21,151 nt of DNA, from the NCBI GenBank assembly GCA_036940085.1, contig JALLBK010000995.1, positions 1 through 21,151 on the forward strand, in the 5' to 3' direction. The DNA comes from Discostella pseudostelligera (taxonomy: Eukaryota > Bacillariophyta > Thalassiosirophyceae > Thalassiosirales > Thalassiosiraceae). Below the pieces are notes generated by a model, which was not told the origin of the DNA, searched no databases, and worked only from the letters and a program-made list of their open reading frames with translations. The stretch's first letter is position 1. Every line of letters starts with the position of its first letter. This document shows, in pieces, positions 21,119-21,151 of the stretch. Position numbers and translations under genes: made by a program.

Positions 21119-21151
21119 TTCTTCACACTTCTCATCGCCACCTCATTCTCA

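Overview
The window looks like nuclear DNA of a centric diatom. Four things point there. Spliceosomal introns are short (67-166 nt) with GT..AG ends. One protein carries a bipartite plastid presequence with a diatom-type Ala-Phe cleavage site. BspA-type leucine-rich-repeat (LRR) genes of the diatom-expanded kind are present. A gene for intraflagellar transport protein IFT20 implies a flagellate stage; centric diatoms have flagellate male gametes and pennate diatoms do not. The species cannot be named from the sequence alone.

Layout: (1) 131-358 (+) V-ATPase subunit e. (2) 967-1482 (-) a two-exon IFT20 gene, divergent from (3) 1623-4316 (+), an 897-residue coiled-coil protein with Sfi1-like Trp repeats and a C-terminal CxxCDRP motif; 140 bp separates their start codons. 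(4) 4686-6302 (+) a secreted protein with a bacterial-looking ferritin-like di-iron domain. (5) 7419-11954 (+) a six-exon kinesin-13 with an N-terminal SAM domain (KIF24-like), preceded by a cluster of E2F-like sites. (6) 12090-13479 (-) and 15590-17349 (-) two frameshifted relics of one LRR family, on either side of (7) 13988-15476 (+), a four-exon plastid/thylakoid membrane protein of unknown function. (8) 17830-20658 (+) an enlarged Vps33 (Sec1/Munc18 subunit of HOPS/CORVET), preceded by three exact-period 34-bp repeats that each contain CACGTG. (9) 20985-21083 a 20-bp minisatellite followed by two E2F-like sites, probably upstream of a gene beyond the window.

How the genes relate: IFT20, the coiled-coil protein and the KIF24-like kinesin all fit a microtubule/basal-body theme. 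V-ATPase subunit e and Vps33 belong to the endolysosomal system. The ferritin-like, plastid and LRR genes look unrelated to these. The most interesting leads are the hidden IFT20 gene with its divergent partner, the kinesin-13 with altered class signature residues and an E2F-rich promoter, the secreted ferritin-like fusion, and the tandem G-box array. No operon-like or defence-type system is visible.
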